Below, piece after piece: positions 1 through 8,213 of a stretch of 64,000 nt of DNA. Numbering within the stretch: position 1 is the first letter of the stretch; the number at the start of each line of letters is the position of its first letter. Under the pieces are notes generated by a model. The model did not search any database, was not told where the DNA came from, and was given only the letters and a program-made list of their open reading frames with translations. This DNA comes from Propionibacteriaceae bacterium AM104-82 (lineage in GTDB: Bacteria > Actinomycetota > Actinomycetes > Propionibacteriales > Propionibacteriaceae). Location: the NCBI GenBank assembly GCA_027658995.1, contig JAQDQK010000016.1, forward strand, positions 14,371 to 78,370, written 5' to 3'. Made by a program: the position numbers and the translations under genes.

Positions 1-269
1 AAGCCGGCGACCTCGCCGACCTCGGTGCCCGTCAGGGATGCCAACCGGCGTGCGGCGGCCCGCGCCGCGACCCTCCTCGGCTGCGTGACGAGCACCTTGC
101 CCTCGACGACGCCCGCCACGACGGGTGGCGCGAGCGTCGTCTTTCCGGTTCCCGGCGGGGCCTCGACGACGGCGAGGCCGCGTCCCGCGACCGCGTTGCG
201 CAGGTCGTCGGAGGCCGCGGCGAACGGCAGGCCGCAGCCGTCGGCCACCAGATCGGAGAGGGAACGCAC
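1..269 (-). CDS. hrpB: ATP-dependent helicase HrpB, N-terminal part (runs off the window)
   Basis: Only the first 89 codons of a DEAH-box RNA-helicase-like protein are present; the rest lies before base 1. Read from GTG at 269, the sequence shows a Walker A (motif I) APPGTGKTT around residue 40 and a motif Ia-like VTQPRRVAARAAARRL. These are the hallmarks of the HrpB/HrpA superfamily 2 helicases. HrpB-type helicases are presumed RNA helicases; their role in actinobacteria is not well defined. The gene begins 18 bp after the stop of the sugar permease on the same strand, so it may be read through from that operon. HrpB is preferred over HrpA because the ATPase domain begins almost at the N-terminus, but the diagnostic C-terminal region is outside the window. 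Confidence 0.75.
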   Translation of the reverse strand, partial: MRSLSDLVADGCGLPFAAASDDLRNAVAGRGLAVVEAPPGTGKTTLAPPVVAGVVEGKVLVTQPRRVAARAAARRLASLTGTEVGEVAG

Positions 270-287
270 CCGCCTAGTCTGCCGAAC

Positions 288-1112
288 TCAGCGCAGGCCG
301 GAGGTGGTGAGGCCCTGCACCAGGTAGCGCTGCAGGAACAGGAACACGAACAGCATCGGAAGCACCGCGACGAGGGTGCCCATGAACAGTTCGGGGTAAC
401 GCACGCCCTGGCTTGTCATGAACTGGCTCAGCGCCACCTGGACGGTGCGGGTCGCGTCCCTGCCGACCAGGGTCGGCCACAGGAACGCGTTCCAGGAGCC
501 GATCAGGATGATGGTGCCGACCGCCGCGATGATGCCGCGCGAGTTGGGCACCACGATGCGCCAGAAACTCGTCCACGGGTTGCACCCGTCGATCAGCGAC
601 GCGTCCTCCAACTCGGTCGGGAAGTCCAGGAAGAACTGCCGGAACAGGTAGGTCGCGAAGGCGGAGAACATGCCGGGGATCACCAGGCCGCGGAACGTGT
701 CGATCCAGCCGAGTTGGGCCGTGATGATGAACATCGGCACGAACGTCGTCGCGGCGGGCACCATCAGCGTGAAGATCGTCAGCGCCAGCAGCGCCCGCGA
801 GACCCGGTTGTCGTAGCGGGCAAGCGCGTACCCGGCGAGCAGGCTGACGACGACGGTGCCGAGCGTCTGCAGGCCCGCCATGATGGCCGAGTTCGCCATC
901 GCGCGGCCGATGCCGATGGAGTCGTTGGCAAGCAGCGAGGTCAGGTTGGTCAGGTTCACCTGGTCGGGCAGCCAGTTCCACTTCGCGGAGGTGATGTTGG
1001 CGTTGGTGGAGAACGCGTTGCGCACGATCACGTACAGCGGGAGCAGGAAGAACAGCGCGAGCGCGATCGCGATGACGTAGCGAAGGCCCTGCGCGAGCCG
1101 GGAGGTCCTCAT
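288..1112 (-). CDS. Carbohydrate ABC transporter permease (MalG type)
   Basis: Inner-membrane permease of a CUT1 sugar importer, 274 aa, with about six hydrophobic segments. The conserved cytoplasmic EAA loop that docks the ATPase reads EDASLIDGCNPWTSFWRIVVP near residue 170. It is the second of two permeases: its start overlaps the stop of the upstream MalF-type gene by 4 bp, so translation is probably coupled. No ATPase gene is nearby, so a shared MsiK/MsmK-like ATPase is likely. The sugar is unknown; the GH1 beta-glucosidase just beyond hemW makes a beta-glucoside a reasonable guess but nothing more. Confidence 0.9.
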   Translation of the reverse strand: MRTSRLAQGLRYVIAIALALFFLLPLYVIVRNAFSTNANITSAKWNWLPDQVNLTNLTSLLANDSIGIGRAMANSAIMAGLQTLGTVVVSLLAGYALARYDNRVSRALLALTIFTLMVPAATTFVPMFIITAQLGWIDTFRGLVIPGMFSAFATYLFRQFFLDFPTELEDASLIDGCNPWTSFWRIVVPNSRGIIAAVGTIILIGSWNAFLWPTLVGRDATRTVQVALSQFMTSQGVRYPELFMGTLVAVLPMLFVFLFLQRYLVQGLTTSGLR

Positions 1113-2065
1113 GCCTTCTCACCCCGGTTCAGCACCCAGTTCTGCAGCACGCCGAACACGACGATGATCGAGGTCAGGATCATGGTGCCGGCGCCGCCGA
1201 CGCCGAGGTCCTGCTGACCGCCGCCGAGCGCGATCAGGTACAGGTGCACCAGTGGCGGCCGGCCGTAGGGCGGGTAGTGGCCGATCGATCCGAGCATGTT
1301 GTAGAACTCGTCGAAGGCCTGGAACGCGTTGATCAGCAGCAGCATGATGACGGCGACGCTGGTGGCCTTGAGTTGGGGGAGCGTGATCCAGCGCAGCAGT
1401 CGCCACCCGGACGCGCCGTCGAGGGCGGCCGCCTCGTAGGTCTCGACGGGGATCTTGTTCAGGCCCGCGATGAACAAGATCATGTAGAAGCCGACCTGCA
1501 GCCACAGTCGCGCCGAGACCAGCGCGACCCAGTACAGGTTGTTGCCCCCGCCGAGCCAGTTGATCGGCTGCTCAAGGCCGAGCGAGCGCAGGAACGAGTT
1601 GAGCAGGCCGAAGCGGGCGCCGTTGAAGAAGCCGAAGCGCCAGATGATCGCCGCGATCACGTAACTGACCGCCGTCGGGATGAAGAACACCGATCGGAAG
1701 AACGCCCGCCCGATGGTGATCTTGTCCAGGAGCAGCGCCAGCCCGAGCGAGCAGACGTAGGTCAGCGGCACGATGAACACCGCGAACGCGATGAACACCA
1801 CGAGGGAGTTCAGGAACAGCCGGTCCTGCAGCAGGTAGGCGTAGTTGCCGAAGCCGACGAACTTGGTGGGCGTGACGGTGTTGCGGGCCTCGAAGAAGGA
1901 CAGCACCGCGCTCCACAGGATCGGGACGTAGACGAAGATCACCAGCCCGAGGAAGAACGGTGCCACGAAGCCCGCGAACCACAGGTTGCGGCCCTGCGTC
2001 CCGCGGATACGACGCCACAGCCCCCGGCGGTCCGAGGGCTGCGCGGGGGCTGCGGCGTCGCTCAT
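1109..2065 (-). CDS. Carbohydrate ABC transporter permease (MalF type)
   Basis: First permease of the importer, 318 aa. A charged N-terminal tail is followed by a hydrophobic helix at about residues 30-55 and roughly five more segments. The EAA loop reads YEAAALDGASGWRLLRWITLP near residue 215. The start ATG abuts the stop of the binding-protein gene and the stop overlaps the next permease, so the three genes form one operon. Family membership (binding-protein-dependent transport inner membrane component, CUT1) is clear from the EAA loop. Substrate cannot be read from the sequence. Confidence 0.9.
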   Translation of the reverse strand: MSDAAAPAQPSDRRGLWRRIRGTQGRNLWFAGFVAPFFLGLVIFVYVPILWSAVLSFFEARNTVTPTKFVGFGNYAYLLQDRLFLNSLVVFIAFAVFIVPLTYVCSLGLALLLDKITIGRAFFRSVFFIPTAVSYVIAAIIWRFGFFNGARFGLLNSFLRSLGLEQPINWLGGGNNLYWVALVSARLWLQVGFYMILFIAGLNKIPVETYEAAALDGASGWRLLRWITLPQLKATSVAVIMLLLINAFQAFDEFYNMLGSIGHYPPYGRPPLVHLYLIALGGGQQDLGVGGAGTMILTSIIVVFGVLQNWVLNRGEKA

Positions 2066-3381
2066 CAGCTAGCCAGCTTGGCCAGTTCGGTCTTGGCGGT
2101 CGCCTCGAATGCCGCGAACTCGGTCTTCGGGTCCTTGCCGTCCTTGATGACGTTGCTGACGGCCGCGTTGTACGCGTCGCCCATCGCGCCCGACCACATG
2201 ATGTCGTTGGCGAAGCCGTTGTTCGACACGAAGTCGGCTGCGTCCTTACCTGGGCCGGCGGCCAACTTGTCCGCCTTGGCGACCAGCGCGGTCTTGGCGG
2301 GGATGTGGGTTCCGTAGGAGTTGGAGAAGTCGACCTGGTACTCGTCCTGGTCGATCCACAGCCACTTGACGAACTCCTTGGAGGCGTCGACGTTCTTGCC
2401 CTTCGCGGCCACACACGCGCCGAACGCGCCGAACGGCACCGCGGGACGACCACCCGCGCCGATCGCGGGGAATGGCAGCACGCCGACGTCGTCGCCCCAC
2501 GCCTTCTGGATGTCGGGGAGCGACCACAGGCCGCCCCACTGCATCGCCGCCTCGCCGTTGACGAACGCCGCGCCGTCGTACCACTCCGCCGACGCCGCCT
2601 GCAGCAGGCCTGCCGACTTGTAGAAGTCGCGGTAGGCCGTCAGCGCGTTGTAGAAGTTGTCGTTGAGGAAGGCGACCGCGCTGCGGTCCTCGGTCAACTG
2701 CTCGTTGCCGGAGGCCCAGATCAGGATGGTGCCGAGCACGCCGAGGCCACCGTCGTTGCCGGCGAAGAAGCCGCCGATGTCGGCGGACTTGACCGCGTCG
2801 GCCACCTTGACGAGGTCCTCAAAGGTCTTCGGCGGCTCGACGCCCGCCTTCTGCAGCAGCGAGGGACGGTAGTAGAGCAACTGCATGTCGATGGTCTGCG
2901 GGATGCCGTGGACCTTGTCCTCGAACGTGAACCGCTTCATGACGGCGGGGTTGAACTGGTCCTTGACCGGCGCGATGATGTCGGTCAGGTCGGCCAACTG
3001 GCCCGAGCGGATCATGTCGAGCGAGCCGCCCTGCTCGACCTCGAAGACGTCGGGGACGTCAGCGGTCAGCAGTTGCGCCGCGAGGATCGAGCCGTAGTCA
3101 CCGGGGGTCCACTTCACCTCGACCTTGGCCGCGGTGTAGGCGGCGGCGTACTTCTCGACCGCCTCCTTGACGCCCGCCTCGCCGTACTCGTGGTACCACT
3201 GCTGGAGCGCAACGTCGCCGCCACCTGCGGGGGCTGACGCATTGGGGGAGGTTGCGCCGGAGGGGCCGGCCGGAGTGCCGGAGGCCAGCGGGTTGTTCGT
3301 GCCGCAGGCCGCCAGGGTCGCCGCGGCCGCCAGGCTGCCACCTGCAAGCAACAGGGATCGTCGGGAGATGTTCATGGGCAC
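2065..3381 (-). CDS. Extracellular sugar-binding lipoprotein of ABC importer
   Basis: Substrate-binding protein (family 1 solute-binding fold), 438 aa. The N-terminus SRRSLLLAGG followed by a hydrophobic stretch and LAACG gives a lipobox with the lipidated cysteine at about residue 26. The paired arginines suggest possible Tat export. The mature start is a low-complexity A/G/P/S linker typical of surface lipoproteins. GTG at 3381 and ATG at 3375 are both possible starts; the ATG gives the more usual signal peptide. Promoter-distal genes are the two permeases. It is divergent from hemW with only 64 bp between, which includes the perfect palindrome GGTGGCCACC. Confidence 0.9.
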   Translation of the reverse strand: MPMNISRRSLLLAGGSLAAAATLAACGTNNPLASGTPAGPSGATSPNASAPAGGGDVALQQWYHEYGEAGVKEAVEKYAAAYTAAKVEVKWTPGDYGSILAAQLLTADVPDVFEVEQGGSLDMIRSGQLADLTDIIAPVKDQFNPAVMKRFTFEDKVHGIPQTIDMQLLYYRPSLLQKAGVEPPKTFEDLVKVADAVKSADIGGFFAGNDGGLGVLGTILIWASGNEQLTEDRSAVAFLNDNFYNALTAYRDFYKSAGLLQAASAEWYDGAAFVNGEAAMQWGGLWSLPDIQKAWGDDVGVLPFPAIGAGGRPAVPFGAFGACVAAKGKNVDASKEFVKWLWIDQDEYQVDFSNSYGTHIPAKTALVAKADKLAAGPGKDAADFVSNNGFANDIMWSGAMGDAYNAAVSNVIKDGKDPKTEFAAFEATAKTELAKLAS

Positions 3382-3412
3382 ACATTGGCACGGATGCCAC
3401 CCGTTTGGGGGC

Positions 3413-3422
3413 GGTGGCCACC
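3413..3422. promoter_or_regulatory. Palindrome GGTGGCCACC upstream of sugar importer
   Basis: A perfect 10-bp palindrome lies about 30 bp upstream of the binding-protein start, in the 64-bp space shared with hemW. A similar site, GGTGACCACC, lies at the predicted start of the GH1 gene transcript. A repressor site is possible, but the site is short and GC-rich. Confidence 0.3.
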
Positions 3423-3433
3423 ATTTTGGGCCC

Positions 3434-3445
3434 TAAGCTGAACCG
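3434..3445 (+). promoter_or_regulatory. Possible hemW -10 box for a leaderless transcript
   Basis: TAAGCT is followed by six bases and then the GTG start of hemW, so the message would begin at the start codon. No Shine-Dalgarno sequence precedes the GTG. No good -35 box is visible. Confidence 0.35.
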
Positions 3446-4630
3446 GTGGCCCAGCTCCCCGACGGCGATCCCGCCCCCCTCGACGGCTCCCTCCCCGACG
3501 CGGCGAGGGCATCGAGCGCGCCCCTGTCGATCTACGTGCACGTGCCGTTCTGCCGGGTCCGCTGCGGATACTGCGACTTCAACACCTACACACCGGGCGA
3601 GGCGGGCGACGGGGCGTCGGCCTCGTATCTGACGGCGGTGCGCGCCGAACTCGACCTCGCGGCCCGCGAGGTCGGAGGCCGCAGCGTGCAGAGCGTCTTC
3701 TTCGGCGGCGGCACCCCCACCTGGCTCCCGGAGCCGGACCTTTCCGGCATCCTGGCCGCCATCGGGGAGCGCTTCGACCTGACGCCCGACGCGGAGGTCA
3801 CCACCGAGGCCAACCCGGAGACGGTCACGCCGGAATACCTGTCGGCGCTGCGCGGCAACGGGTTCACGCGCATCTCGCTCGGCCTGCAGTCGGTGGTGCC
3901 GCACGTGCTGCGCGTCCTCGAGCGCGAACACAGCCCACAGCGCGGCCTCGACGCAGCCCGGTGGGCGAGCGAGGCGGGCTTCGAGCACGTCAGCCTCGAC
4001 CTGATCTACGGCACGCCGGGGGAGAGCCTCGACGACTGGCGCGCCAGCCTCGACGCCGTCACCAACACCCCCGTCGACCATGTCAGCGCCTACTCGCTGA
4101 TCGTCGAGGAGGGCACCCGACTCGCGATGCAGGTGCGCCGCGGCACGGTGCCGATGCCAGACGACGACGACCTGGCCGACAAGTACCTCGCCGCAGAGGA
4201 GGCCCTCGCGGGGCTGGGCTTCGACAACTACGAGGTGTCCAACTGGGCCCGCCCGGGCGGCGAGTGCAGGCACAACCTCGCCTACTGGAGGGGCGACGAC
4301 TGGTGGGGGATCGGCCCCGGTGCCCACTCGCACGTCGGGGGCATCCGGTTCTGGAACCGCAAGCATCCCCGCAGCTACGCGCAGGCGCTCGCCGAGGGCA
4401 ACTCGCCCGCGCTGGCCCGGGAGGTCCTCGACGACGAGCAGCGCAGGGTCGAGCGGGTGCTGCTCGAGTTGCGGTTGCGCGAGGGGTTGCCGCTCGAGGT
4501 GCTGACGCCGACCGAGCGCGCCCGGCTCGCGTCGATGGGCGATCTGGTCGAGGTGTTCGGCGACCGGGTCAGGGTCGCGAGGGGCGCGAGGCTGCTCGCC
4601 GACGGCGTCATCCGTGAACTTCTCGATTAG
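3446..4630 (+). CDS. hemW: HemW-type radical SAM heme chaperone
   Basis: Radical SAM protein of 394 aa, formerly annotated as oxygen-independent coproporphyrinogen III oxidase-like. The cluster motif CX3CX2C is C36, C40 and C43 in YVHVPFCRVRCGYC, followed by FFGGGTPT, the SAM-binding GGG region. The motif lacks the extra cysteine of true HemN (CX3CX2CXC has D here), which favours the heme-chaperone HemW. A C-terminal HemN-like domain is present. In Actinobacteria hemW normally lies next to hrcA; here 24 kb separate them. The GTG start is supported by a TAAGCT box six bases upstream. Confidence 0.92.
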   Translation: MAQLPDGDPAPLDGSLPDAARASSAPLSIYVHVPFCRVRCGYCDFNTYTPGEAGDGASASYLTAVRAELDLAAREVGGRSVQSVFFGGGTPTWLPEPDLSGILAAIGERFDLTPDAEVTTEANPETVTPEYLSALRGNGFTRISLGLQSVVPHVLRVLEREHSPQRGLDAARWASEAGFEHVSLDLIYGTPGESLDDWRASLDAVTNTPVDHVSAYSLIVEEGTRLAMQVRRGTVPMPDDDDLADKYLAAEEALAGLGFDNYEVSNWARPGGECRHNLAYWRGDDWWGIGPGAHSHVGGIRFWNRKHPRSYAQALAEGNSPALAREVLDDEQRRVERVLLELRLREGLPLEVLTPTERARLASMGDLVEVFGDRVRVARGARLLADGVIRELLD

Positions 4631-4639
4631 GGACCTGCC

Positions 4640-4684
4640 TTGTCGAGTCGGGGTGGGCATCTATTAGCCTGTGAGGTGACCACC
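4640..4684 (+). promoter_or_regulatory. GH1 promoter with palindrome at the start site
   Basis: TTGTCG (4640-4645), 16 bases, then TATTAG (4662-4667) form a good vegetative promoter. The imperfect palindrome GGTGACCACC (4675-4684) falls at the predicted transcription start, where a repressor would block initiation. Confidence 0.45.
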
Positions 4685-4707
4685 CCCGGACAAGGAAGCG
4701 GCACCAC

Positions 4708-6150
4708 ATGACCACGTTCCCGAAAGACTTCACCTGGGGGGTTGCGACCGCGGCTTTCCAGATCGAGGGCGCGAGCCGCGAGGACGGCCGCACCGACTCC
4801 ATCTGGGACGCCTACTGCCGCCAGCCAGGCGCCGTCCTCGGCGGCGACACCGGCCAGGTGGCCTGCGACCACTACCACCGGATGCCCCAGGATGTGTCCC
4901 TGATCGCCGACCTCGGGTTTGCCGCATACCGCTTCTCCACCTCGTGGTCGCGGGTCTGCCCCGACGGTGGGCCGGTCAACCAGGCCGGCCTCGACTTCTA
5001 CTCGCGCCTCGTCGACGAACTGAAGGCGCAGGGCGTCACCCCGTGGCTGACGCTGTACCACTGGGACCTGCCGCAGGCGCTGCAGGAGGAGGGCGGCTGG
5101 ACCAACCGTCGCACCGCCGAACTGTTCGCCGACTACGCGGAGGCCACCTACCGGGCGCTCGGCGACCGCGTCGTCAACTGGAGCACGCTCAACGAGCCCT
5201 GGTGCTCCACCTTCCTCTCCTACGCGGGTGGTGAACACGCGCCCGGCCACACCGATCCCCGCGAGGCGGCCGCGGCGGTGCACACGATCCTGCTCGCACA
5301 CGGCATGGCCGTCGAGAGGCTGCGCGCCGTCGCAGCCGAGAGGGGCTGGGAACTGAACCTGGGCATCACGCTCAACTTCAACCCGCCGATCCCCGAGGAC
5401 CCCGAGAGCCCCGAGTGCCAGGAGGCGGCACGCCGCGTCGACGGCGCGACCGCGCGGGTGTTCCTCGACCCGCTGTTCCGGGGCGAGTACCCCGCCGATG
5501 TGCTGCAGGACATGGCGGCCGCCGGGCTGGGGTCGAACATCGTCGACGGCGACCTGGCGCTGATCTCGCAACCGCTGGACTTCCTGGGCGTCAACTTCTA
5601 CAACGCGATCAGCGTTGCTGGCCCCGAGGATGGCAAGGCCTGGGGCGACGGTTCGTCCCCGGAGGACGGCTTCACCGGGACCACCGACCGCGGGCGGCCG
5701 TCGCGCAGTTCGTGGGTGGGCTCCGAGGGCGTCACGGTCGTCTCGCGCGGCAAGCCCCGCACCGCGATGGACTGGGAGGTTGAGGGGGAGGACCTGCTCG
5801 ATCTCCTGCTCAGGCTGCAGAACGAGTACACCGGCCCGGCGGGGATCCCGCTCGTGATCACCGAGAACGGCGCCGCCTACGACGACATCGCGGGCCAGGA
5901 GGGATACGTCGACGACTCCGCCGACCGCGGCCAGTACTACCGCGACCACCTGACGGCGGTCGCCGGGGCCATCGAGGCGGGGGCCGACGTGCGCGGCTAC
6001 TTCGCCTGGTCGCTGCTGGACAACTTCGAGTGGGCCTTCGGGTACGAGCGCCGCTTCGGGATCGTGCGGGTCGACTACGACACGCAGGTCCGCACCCCGA
6101 AGTGGTCGGCGCTGTGGCTGGGCGACGTCGCCAGGAACAACGGGTTCTGA
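4708..6150 (+). CDS. Beta-glucosidase / 6-phospho-beta-glucosidase family GH1
   Basis: Retaining GH1 glycosidase, 480 aa, full family length. The acid/base glutamate is E163 in STLNEPW and the nucleophile E386 in VITENG. The N-terminal motif FTWGVATAAFQIEGA is classic for the family. There is no signal peptide, so it acts in the cytoplasm on imported beta-glucosides (cellobiose-type or aryl glucosides). Lack of any PTS gene nearby argues for an unphosphorylated substrate. It is a single-gene unit, ending one base before the convergent DUF2268 gene. Its product may work with the importer on the other side of hemW, since both control regions carry a similar GGTGNCCACC palindrome. Confidence 0.93.
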   Translation: MTTFPKDFTWGVATAAFQIEGASREDGRTDSIWDAYCRQPGAVLGGDTGQVACDHYHRMPQDVSLIADLGFAAYRFSTSWSRVCPDGGPVNQAGLDFYSRLVDELKAQGVTPWLTLYHWDLPQALQEEGGWTNRRTAELFADYAEATYRALGDRVVNWSTLNEPWCSTFLSYAGGEHAPGHTDPREAAAAVHTILLAHGMAVERLRAVAAERGWELNLGITLNFNPPIPEDPESPECQEAARRVDGATARVFLDPLFRGEYPADVLQDMAAAGLGSNIVDGDLALISQPLDFLGVNFYNAISVAGPEDGKAWGDGSSPEDGFTGTTDRGRPSRSSWVGSEGVTVVSRGKPRTAMDWEVEGEDLLDLLLRLQNEYTGPAGIPLVITENGAAYDDIAGQEGYVDDSADRGQYYRDHLTAVAGAIEAGADVRGYFAWSLLDNFEWAFGYERRFGIVRVDYDTQVRTPKWSALWLGDVARNNGF

Positions 6151-6151
6151 G

Positions 6152-6943
6152 TCAGAGCCCGAGCGCGGGAAGCGCGACGGCGAGCACATCCTCGGAGGGG
6201 GTGCACACCGCCTCGGCAGCGGTGCGCCCCGTCTCCGCCAGGTAGGCGTCGGCGATCTCAAGGCCCGCCGCGTAGCCCGCGCCTGTGGGTAGCCCGACGG
6301 GTTGCGCCCCGAAGCGGCGGGCGCTCGCGTCGCCGTGGATCCAGGCCGTGAAGTTCTGCATCCCCGTCACGCCGAGACCCTCGGCGACGCGTTCAAGCAC
6401 GGCACGGTCGCCGCGCGCCCCGCGGGCGAGGTAGCTGAGCCCGTCGTCGCCGTGCAGGTCGCGGGCGAACGCGTCCGCGAGTCCCTCGGCGACCACCTGC
6501 TCGCCCACAGTGACGCTCATCGGGTTCCAGGCAACGCCGCCAGGCGAGTAGCGCACGTTGTGGTGCAGTTCGTGCGCGGCGATCGCCTCGAGTCGCTGGA
6601 GCACGGCGTCGTGCGGCCACAACGTCACCACGATGTACCCGCTGATCCCGCCGAACGCGGAAAGGCCCGCCACCTCGTCCATGAAGTGCGGATCGCCCGG
6701 GTCGCCGGGGACCAGCAGCACCCGGAGCGTCCCGGGCAGCGGCCCGTGCGGCGCGAGTGCCTCGGCGGCCCGCTCGAGCGCGTTCTCGAACCTGGCCCAC
6801 GCGTCGGCCGAGGTGAGGCGGGCGAGGGCGTCGCGGACCTCGTCGTCGCGACCCTCCAAGGGGAAGCCGAACGATCCGCGGTGCGCGTCCAGCAGGTCCA
6901 TCCCCGGCACGAATCGGTACATCCCGGCCAGCGGTTGCCACAT
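6152..6943 (-). CDS. DUF2268-type putative Zn-dependent protease (N-terminus possibly frameshifted)
   Basis: A 263-aa protein read from ATG at 6943. It carries HELHH (H124, E125, H128), a gluzincin-type HEXXH zinc site, and a downstream E153 in VVAEGLADAFA that can serve as third ligand; this is the DUF2268 pattern. Reading upstream in the other frame gives MEITMLDGPDATRALLDAG from ATG 7029, then LRPDLV directly before the junction with MWQPLAGMYRF. The two halves would join smoothly if one base were inserted near 6944-6950. So the gene either has a one-base deletion, is mis-sequenced there, or starts internally at 6943. The biological role of the family is not established. Confidence 0.7.
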   Translation of the reverse strand: MWQPLAGMYRFVPGMDLLDAHRGSFGFPLEGRDDEVRDALARLTSADAWARFENALERAAEALAPHGPLPGTLRVLLVPGDPGDPHFMDEVAGLSAFGGISGYIVVTLWPHDAVLQRLEAIAAHELHHNVRYSPGGVAWNPMSVTVGEQVVAEGLADAFARDLHGDDGLSYLARGARGDRAVLERVAEGLGVTGMQNFTAWIHGDASARRFGAQPVGLPTGAGYAAGLEIADAYLAETGRTAAEAVCTPSEDVLAVALPALGL

Positions 6944-7074
6944 GGCGCCACCAGGTCCGGGCGCAGGTCGGCACCCGCGTCGAGCAAAGCACGGGTGGCG
7001 TCGGGGCCATCGAGCATCGTGATCTCCATGGCCCCGACGCTAACCGCCGTGCGGTTCAGGACCCGAAGAGGCCC

Positions 7075-7122
7075 TTGACGCCGACCCCGTATCTGTCCTA
7101 CTGTATTAAGCACTTAGTACAG
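7075..7122 (+). promoter_or_regulatory. Promoter and imperfect palindromic operator of the ytrA-like operon
   Basis: TTGACG (7075-7080), 18 bases, then TACTGT (7099-7104). A 22-bp imperfect palindrome (7101-7122) with outer arms CTGTA and TACAG agrees with itself at 9 of 11 positions per half. It begins inside the -10 box, the expected place for a GntR/YtrA repressor to shut off its own operon. Confidence 0.6.
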
Positions 7123-7146
7123 CGATACAGAGAAGGGCGGTGGGAC

Positions 7147-7524
7147 GTGGAGTTTGATCCCAGCACACCGATCTGGCTGCAGCTCGTCAGCGAGTTCACC
7201 CGGCGCATCGTCACCGGCGTCTGGGCTCCGGGGGAGAAGATCCCCGGCGTCCGGGAACTCGCCCTCGAGCTGAAGGTCAACCCCAACACGGTGCAACGAG
7301 CCCTGGCCGAGCTCGACCGTGAGGGGTTGAGCCGTCCCGAGCGCACCGCAGGACGTTTCGTCACCGACGAGACCCCAGTCATCGATCGCGCCCGAGAGGG
7401 CCTCGCCGCGGAGGCGGCAACCACCTATGCGCGGGGAGCGCAGGGGCTCGGCATGAGCCTGACCGCCGCCCGCGAACTCCTGGGCCGGATCTGGCCCGAT
7501 ACCGATGAAAGAGGCAACTCATGA
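7147..7524 (+). CDS. GntR-family transcriptional regulator, YtrA type
   Basis: Short GntR regulator of 125 aa. A winged-helix DNA-binding domain covers residues 1-75 (WLQLVSEFTRRIVTGVWAPGEKIPGVRELALELKVNPNTVQRAL), followed by a short all-helical tail, the YtrA subfamily design. GTG at 7147 is chosen because AGAAGGGCGG lies just upstream; a longer reading frame would start within the promoter. Its stop overlaps the ATPase start by 4 bp (ATGA). YtrA-type repressors usually control the adjacent ABC genes, and the palindrome at 7101-7122 is the likely operator. The inducing signal is unknown; in Bacillus the YtrA regulon responds to cell-wall antibiotics. Confidence 0.88.
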   Translation: MEFDPSTPIWLQLVSEFTRRIVTGVWAPGEKIPGVRELALELKVNPNTVQRALAELDREGLSRPERTAGRFVTDETPVIDRAREGLAAEAATTYARGAQGLGMSLTAARELLGRIWPDTDERGNS

Positions 7525-8213
7525 CAGCCATCTCGATTCACGGCCTCGTCAAGAACTACGGAAACTTCCGGGCCATCGACGGCCTCGACCTGGACCTTGG
7601 CTCCGGGCAGATCGTCGGCCTGCTCGGCGAAAACGGCTGCGGCAAGACCACGTTGCTCAAGGTCCTCGCGGGGGCCCTGACCCAGTACGAGGGCGACGTC
7701 ACCATCCACGGGCACCGGCCAGGGCCGGAGTCGAAGGCGATCGTGTCGTTCCTGCCCGACGCCAGCTTCCTGCCCGACTCGGCGACGCTCGACGCGTGCA
7801 TCGCGATGTACCGCGACTTCTTCGCCGACTTCAGCGAGGAACACGCCCGCGACCTGATCGGCTTCTTCGGCCTTGAGAGCGGACGCAAGCTGACCACCCT
7901 CTCCAAGGGCATGCGCGAGAAGGCGCAGATCGCGCTCGCCATGTCCCGCAAGGCGAAGGTCTACCTGCTCGACGAGCCGATCTCCGGCGTCGACCCCGCG
8001 GCCCGTGAGGTGCTGCTGCAGGCGATCATCCGCGACCTCGACCCCGAGGCGCTCGTCCTGATTTCCACCCACCTGATCCACGACCTGGAGCCCATCCTCG
8101 ACGCCGTCGCCTTCATGCGGCACGGCAAGGTGCTGCTCACGGGCGAGGTCGACGACCTCCGCTCCGAGCGCGGGCTCTCCATTGACGCACTCTTCCGGGA
8201 GGTCTACCGATGA
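7521..8213 (+). CDS. ABC transporter ATP-binding protein (YtrB/export type)
   Basis: ATPase subunit of 230 aa. Walker A GENGCGKT is at residues 36-43, the signature-like LSKGMREKAQIALAM at about 130, and Walker B VYLLDEPISGVDP follows. The signature departs from LSGGQ (LSKGM), as is common in YtrB/CcmA-like exporters. Its start overlaps the regulator and its stop overlaps the membrane protein (ATGA), so it belongs to a three-gene operon. The neighbours suggest an exporter or envelope-stress transporter rather than an importer, because there is no binding protein. Confidence 0.9.
   Translation: MTAISIHGLVKNYGNFRAIDGLDLDLGSGQIVGLLGENGCGKTTLLKVLAGALTQYEGDVTIHGHRPGPESKAIVSFLPDASFLPDSATLDACIAMYRDFFADFSEEHARDLIGFFGLESGRKLTTLSKGMREKAQIALAMSRKAKVYLLDEPISGVDPAAREVLLQAIIRDLDPEALVLISTHLIHDLEPILDAVAFMRHGKVLLTGEVDDLRSERGLSIDALFREVYR

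Noticed and set aside
3446..4630. HemN coproporphyrinogen dehydrogenase
   Set aside because: The fourth cysteine of the HemN motif CX3CX2CXC is absent (D follows C43, then F), and the context matches HemW.
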